A DNA stretch of 9,320 nucleotides, taken from Planctomycetaceae bacterium (GTDB lineage Bacteria > Planctomycetota > Planctomycetia > Pirellulales > Thermoguttaceae). A program made the translations under genes and the position numbers. Every line of letters starts with the position of its first letter. Position 1 is the stretch's first letter. Location: positions 1-9,320 of the forward strand of contig JAITST010000371.1 of the NCBI GenBank assembly GCA_031287585.1, given 5' to 3'. The notes under the pieces are model-generated. The model was not told the DNA's origin. It searched no databases and saw only the letters and a program-made list of their open reading frames with translations. This document shows positions 6,680-9,320 of the stretch, piece by piece.

Positions 6680-9187
6680 CTACCATTTCCCAACGAAACC
6701 AATTTGTCCGGTGTGTGCTGTTGTGCGTTCGCCTAAATCGAAATCGTAATCCGCAAATAGCCGCGTGTTGCGGGTGAGGGGAATGTCGCCGCCGATGCCC
6801 GCGTTGAAGGTGTTGCGTCCCAGATTCACACCGCGGAATGTTTGCGTTGTACTTCCGATGATTGACCTACTCATACCGTATTCTTCGCCGCCGACTTGAT
6901 AGCCGTACTGTAAGCGCGTTCGCAAATTGCCGAATTGCGAGTTTAACCCGATTCGCAGCACTGTTTGGTCAAGCGAATCGTTGTCGATACGCTGCGCAAG
7001 TCCGGGCAAAACGTTCACCGTGAAATCGTCCGACCAACTCTTTTGAAAATCGACCGCAAGCAACGGGAAAAGTTTCAGTTGGCGCGAATAGTTTATTTGT
7101 TTTGATAGTTCAACCGTTGCGTACATCGAATTGCCGTTGTAGTCAGTGCGGTTCAACGCATTGCGGAACTCGTAATTCTGATGTCCGTAACCGATAAACG
7201 TGTTCACAAAAACGCTGCTCGTGAAATTGTACTTCGCGTAAAGTCCGACCGTGTAATCGTCCGCTTCGATCCGCGCCAACCGGTTGCTCGCTCGCGGATT
7301 GCCGTAGCCGAAAGTTGCACCGAGCAGCAATTTGTTATAAACCTGTTTATCGACACCGAGTAACATTCCGCCGCGATTGACATTATAACCGTTTGCGGTG
7401 TTATCGCTATCAACATCTTCATAGCGGTAAAAACCTTCAAACCAAAATTCACGTTTGCCGCTGTTGTAACTGCAAACTGGTTCACACGGTTCTTGACCGA
7501 GAATACCGCGCATACCACTGTTATTAGCGTTACCAAAATTTCTGTACAAACGCTGACTCGCAACCCGCTGATACGGATTCCAAAGTGCAACACCTTGAAA
7601 CTCCGCTGCCGCTTCCGGCGCGGATTGAATACTCTCGATGTAATTTGTAACCTGCTCGTTGCTCGTCAAATTATTTGCGTAGTTGATCATCGAACCGCCA
7701 ACTTTATCAATTTGCGAAGCCGCGCCAACCGCGTTACCATTCAAACCGTTTTGCGTTGCGAATTCATTAGCAGTAATCGTTGCCACTGTCATCGCGAAGC
7801 CGTCTAAAAAATCGGCGGCATAAATTTTTAACGGTAACGAATCAGGCACCGCCTCCGCCAATTTCGTTTGCATACTTTGGTCAATCGCTGCGTCGAGGCG
7901 GAGCAGCCGATACGTTCCCGCTCCCAACTTTTCGTAACCGGTAATACTGGCGTTAAAGCCGGGCGACGCATTGACCGTTCCCGTGAGTTTCAAAAGTTGG
8001 TCGGTTGGCGCGGTTGTTGTGTCTTTTGCGTCGGTCAAATCGAAAGCCAGCGTACTGCCGTTTGCGATTGTGATTGTCGTTGCATTGATTTCGTTATTCA
8101 TTCCTTTGACGGCGAGTGTTGCACCGTCTTTGATTGTTATTTCGTTTCCAACATTGAGTTTGCTGCCCGTTTCAAGAGCGAGTGTTGCGCCGTTATTGAG
8201 GTTGAAATTACCAGTGCCGTTGTTGTTATAAATCGCACAGTTTTGCAATTTCATTGTTCCCGCGCCAACCGTTGTTGTCCCGTGAATGTTCGATTGCCCG
8301 CCGTTCGTTCCGTCAAACAGCACCGTGCCGTCGAAAGCAATGTTGTTCAGATTTTCAGAAGTGTTTTTCGCGGGATTGATGAAAATGTTGAGATTCGTGT
8401 AGGTGGTGCTGCGGCTTGCAATCGGGTCATAAAAGAAAATCGTTTGTTGATCGCCCGCGCCGAGCGCGAGTGTTTTTCCGCCGGCGTAATTGTTCATATA
8501 GATTGCGTTGGGGTCGCCGGTTGTCCCGTTGTAATTTTGCAGGTTTCCCTGAAAAGTCAAATTGCCGTTCAGCGCACTGATATAAGCATTTTCATCAACA
8601 TACAGTGCGCCGCCTCTGTTTCCTGCCTTATTGTTTTCAAACGTGGTATCGCTCATATCGGAATAATCTGTCGCTGTGCCAATCCTCGTTGTATCTGCCG
8701 CGCCGCCAGACGACCCCGCCCTATTGCCGTAGAATTTAGAGTTGGTGATGTCGCCAGTGAAATCGCTAACGAAATACAACGCGCCGCCAGCCATATCACT
8801 TGCATTGCTGATGAATTCGGAGTTGGTGATGTTGCCTTCGAATTTGCCCATGACATACACTGCGCCGCCGAAATCGCTCTCTGCGCCAGTTCCAGTGTTT
8901 CTGAAAATGAGATTGCTGATGCCGACGCAAACAGTATCAAACGGGTAACTGCCCAACTGAAAAAAACGGAAGTCCTTATCAATTTTTTCCAACACGTTTT
9001 TATTGACCTGATCCGCGCCTGTCAAACTGATACCGGTTCTGTTGATATTGGATCGCGAATTATCGGGAAACTCTATCGTATTGTTAAATATGAGAGTGTC
9101 GCCGTTCTGAATTCCTGCAATGTCGGTGAATTGATTAACCGTAACGGTTGCCGCCCGCACCAACCCGCCGCTAAACAAGGTGAACAA
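6680..9187 (-). CDS. Autotransporter with PMP-like repeats and C-terminal beta-barrel
   Basis: A surface protein, type V secretion: the passenger is carried to the cell surface by its own outer-membrane barrel. From TTG 9187 it has 835 residues. The passenger (about 14-470) begins with four GGA[V/L/A] motifs (107, 134, 161, 192) and FxxN motifs (FISN, FYGN, FENN), the signature of chlamydial polymorphic membrane protein repeats, followed by beta-helix repeats rich in GATLA/GSTLAFDL. A short Cys-x3-Cys linker (568, 572) leads to an autotransporter barrel (about 578-835; PF03797 type) ending in the aromatic residue Trp. The first residues (FTLFSGGLVRAA) are only the second half of a signal peptide; reading further upstream gives KLRTFTFAVLLF, an ideal beginning, but no ATG, GTG or TTG precedes it before TAA at 9227-9229. 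So the 5' end is either altered, uses an unusual start, or is misread. It converges with the flavoprotein gene, 50 bases apart. Confidence 0.87.
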   Translation of the reverse strand: MFTLFSGGLVRAATVTVNQFTDIAGIQNGDTLIFNNTIEFPDNSRSNINRTGISLTGADQVNKNVLEKIDKDFRFFQLGSYPFDTVCVGISNLIFRNTGTGAESDFGGAVYVMGKFEGNITNSEFISNASDMAGGALYFVSDFTGDITNSKFYGNRAGSSGGAADTTRIGTATDYSDMSDTTFENNKAGNRGGALYVDENAYISALNGNLTFQGNLQNYNGTTGDPNAIYMNNYAGGKTLALGAGDQQTIFFYDPIASRSTTYTNLNIFINPAKNTSENLNNIAFDGTVLFDGTNGGQSNIHGTTTVGAGTMKLQNCAIYNNNGTGNFNLNNGATLALETGSKLNVGNEITIKDGATLAVKGMNNEINATTITIANGSTLAFDLTDAKDTTTAPTDQLLKLTGTVNASPGFNASITGYEKLGAGTYRLLRLDAAIDQSMQTKLAEAVPDSLPLKIYAADFLDGFAMTVATITANEFATQNGLNGNAVGAASQIDKVGGSMINYANNLTSNEQVTNYIESIQSAPEAAAEFQGVALWNPYQRVASQRLYRNFGNANNSGMRGILGQEPCEPVCSYNSGKREFWFEGFYRYEDVDSDNTANGYNVNRGGMLLGVDKQVYNKLLLGATFGYGNPRASNRLARIEADDYTVGLYAKYNFTSSVFVNTFIGYGHQNYEFRNALNRTDYNGNSMYATVELSKQINYSRQLKLFPLLAVDFQKSWSDDFTVNVLPGLAQRIDNDSLDQTVLRIGLNSQFGNLRTRLQYGYQVGGEEYGMSRSIIGSTTQTFRGVNLGRNTFNAGIGGDIPLTRNTRLFADYDFDLGERTTAHTGQIGFVGKW

Positions 9188-9320
9188 TAGAACCGCAAAA
9201 GTGAAAGTGCGTAATTTTGTGTTAAGTTAGATAACTGGGGGGGGGGCTAGGGTTGGGGACGTTTGTACATTGGTGTTGTCTGCGATAATAGGGGCTGGCG
9301 GGTCCGAAATGGAAACGCAT
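9188..9320 (-). other. Upstream region of the autotransporter with unread signal-peptide half
   Basis: On the minus strand, codons 9226-9188 continue the autotransporter frame as LNTKLRTFTFAVL, which gives the missing basic and hydrophobic part of the signal peptide. A TAA at 9227-9229 then closes the frame. No ribosome site and no clear promoter is visible up to the window edge. Confidence 0.55.
9237..9246. repeat. 10-G homopolymer upstream of the autotransporter
   Basis: Ten Gs on the plus strand (Cs in the autotransporter sense strand), 49 bases upstream of the TTG at 9187 and 10 bases before the first codon after the in-frame stop. Because that stop lies between tract and gene, length changes could alter only transcription, the RNA leader or promoter spacing, not the frame. 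It could also be an assembly junction. Confidence 0.85.

Noticed and set aside
6630..6693. Bidirectional terminator between the convergent flavoprotein and autotransporter genes
   Set aside because: Only a seven-base inverted repeat (TTGGGAA 6630-6636, TTCCCAA 6687-6693) with about 50 bases between the arms is seen; no compact stem with a T-run.
7868..9190. Long open frame of 440 codons on the plus strand, antisense to the autotransporter
   Set aside because: The product is a Cys-, Arg- and Val-rich sequence without domains, typical of the mirror of a repeat-rich Asn/Gly/Thr protein, and there is no ribosome site. The minus strand encodes a clear autotransporter.

Overview
The window looks like planctomycete DNA of moderate GC. 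The strongest marker is a DUF1559 pseudopilin-like protein (FTLVE methylation motif followed by LLPAVQAAREAARRMQC, and the C-terminal H-x9-DG motif), a family expanded almost exclusively in Planctomycetes. It is followed by a small lipoprotein of a type often found beside DUF1559 genes. A PMP-type autotransporter adds a flavour of a host-associated or gut member of the PVC superphylum; that ecological point is inference.

Layout, left to right. 1-246: mostly non-coding, with an extended -10 promoter. 247-1119 (+): lipoprotein-type alpha/beta hydrolase. 1120-1245: strong sigma-70-like promoter and a leader with a perfect palindrome. 1246-2419 (+): DUF1559 pseudopilin whose start region is put out of frame by an 11-G run. 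2426-2460: long hairpin. 2520-3029 (+): small lipoprotein. 3030-3512: gene-free, rich in hairpins, with promoters for the next gene. 3513-6629 (+): about 1038-residue FAD-linked dehydrogenase fused to a two-cluster Fe-S/CCG oxidoreductase (YdiJ/D-2-hydroxyacid dehydrogenase type). 6680-9187 (-): convergent autotransporter with PMP-like repeats and a C-terminal beta-barrel. 9188-9320: the autotransporter upstream region, with a 10-G run.

How the genes fit together: the DUF1559 protein and the lipoprotein probably form one transcription unit for an envelope-associated product. The hydrolase and the large flavoprotein look like separate units, and the autotransporter is transcribed towards the flavoprotein. 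No phage, transposon, CRISPR or RNA-gene signature was recognised.

Most notable signal: two long G homopolymers, 11 nt at the leader peptide of the pseudopilin and 10 nt just upstream of the autotransporter. The first separates a good start (ribosome site plus ATG) from the downstream frame by exactly one base, which fits phase variation by slipped-strand mispairing. A homopolymer sequencing error is the main alternative. The autotransporter additionally lacks a conventional start codon for its full signal peptide. A second point of interest is that the flavoprotein has lost several residues that normally form the metal/substrate site of its family.
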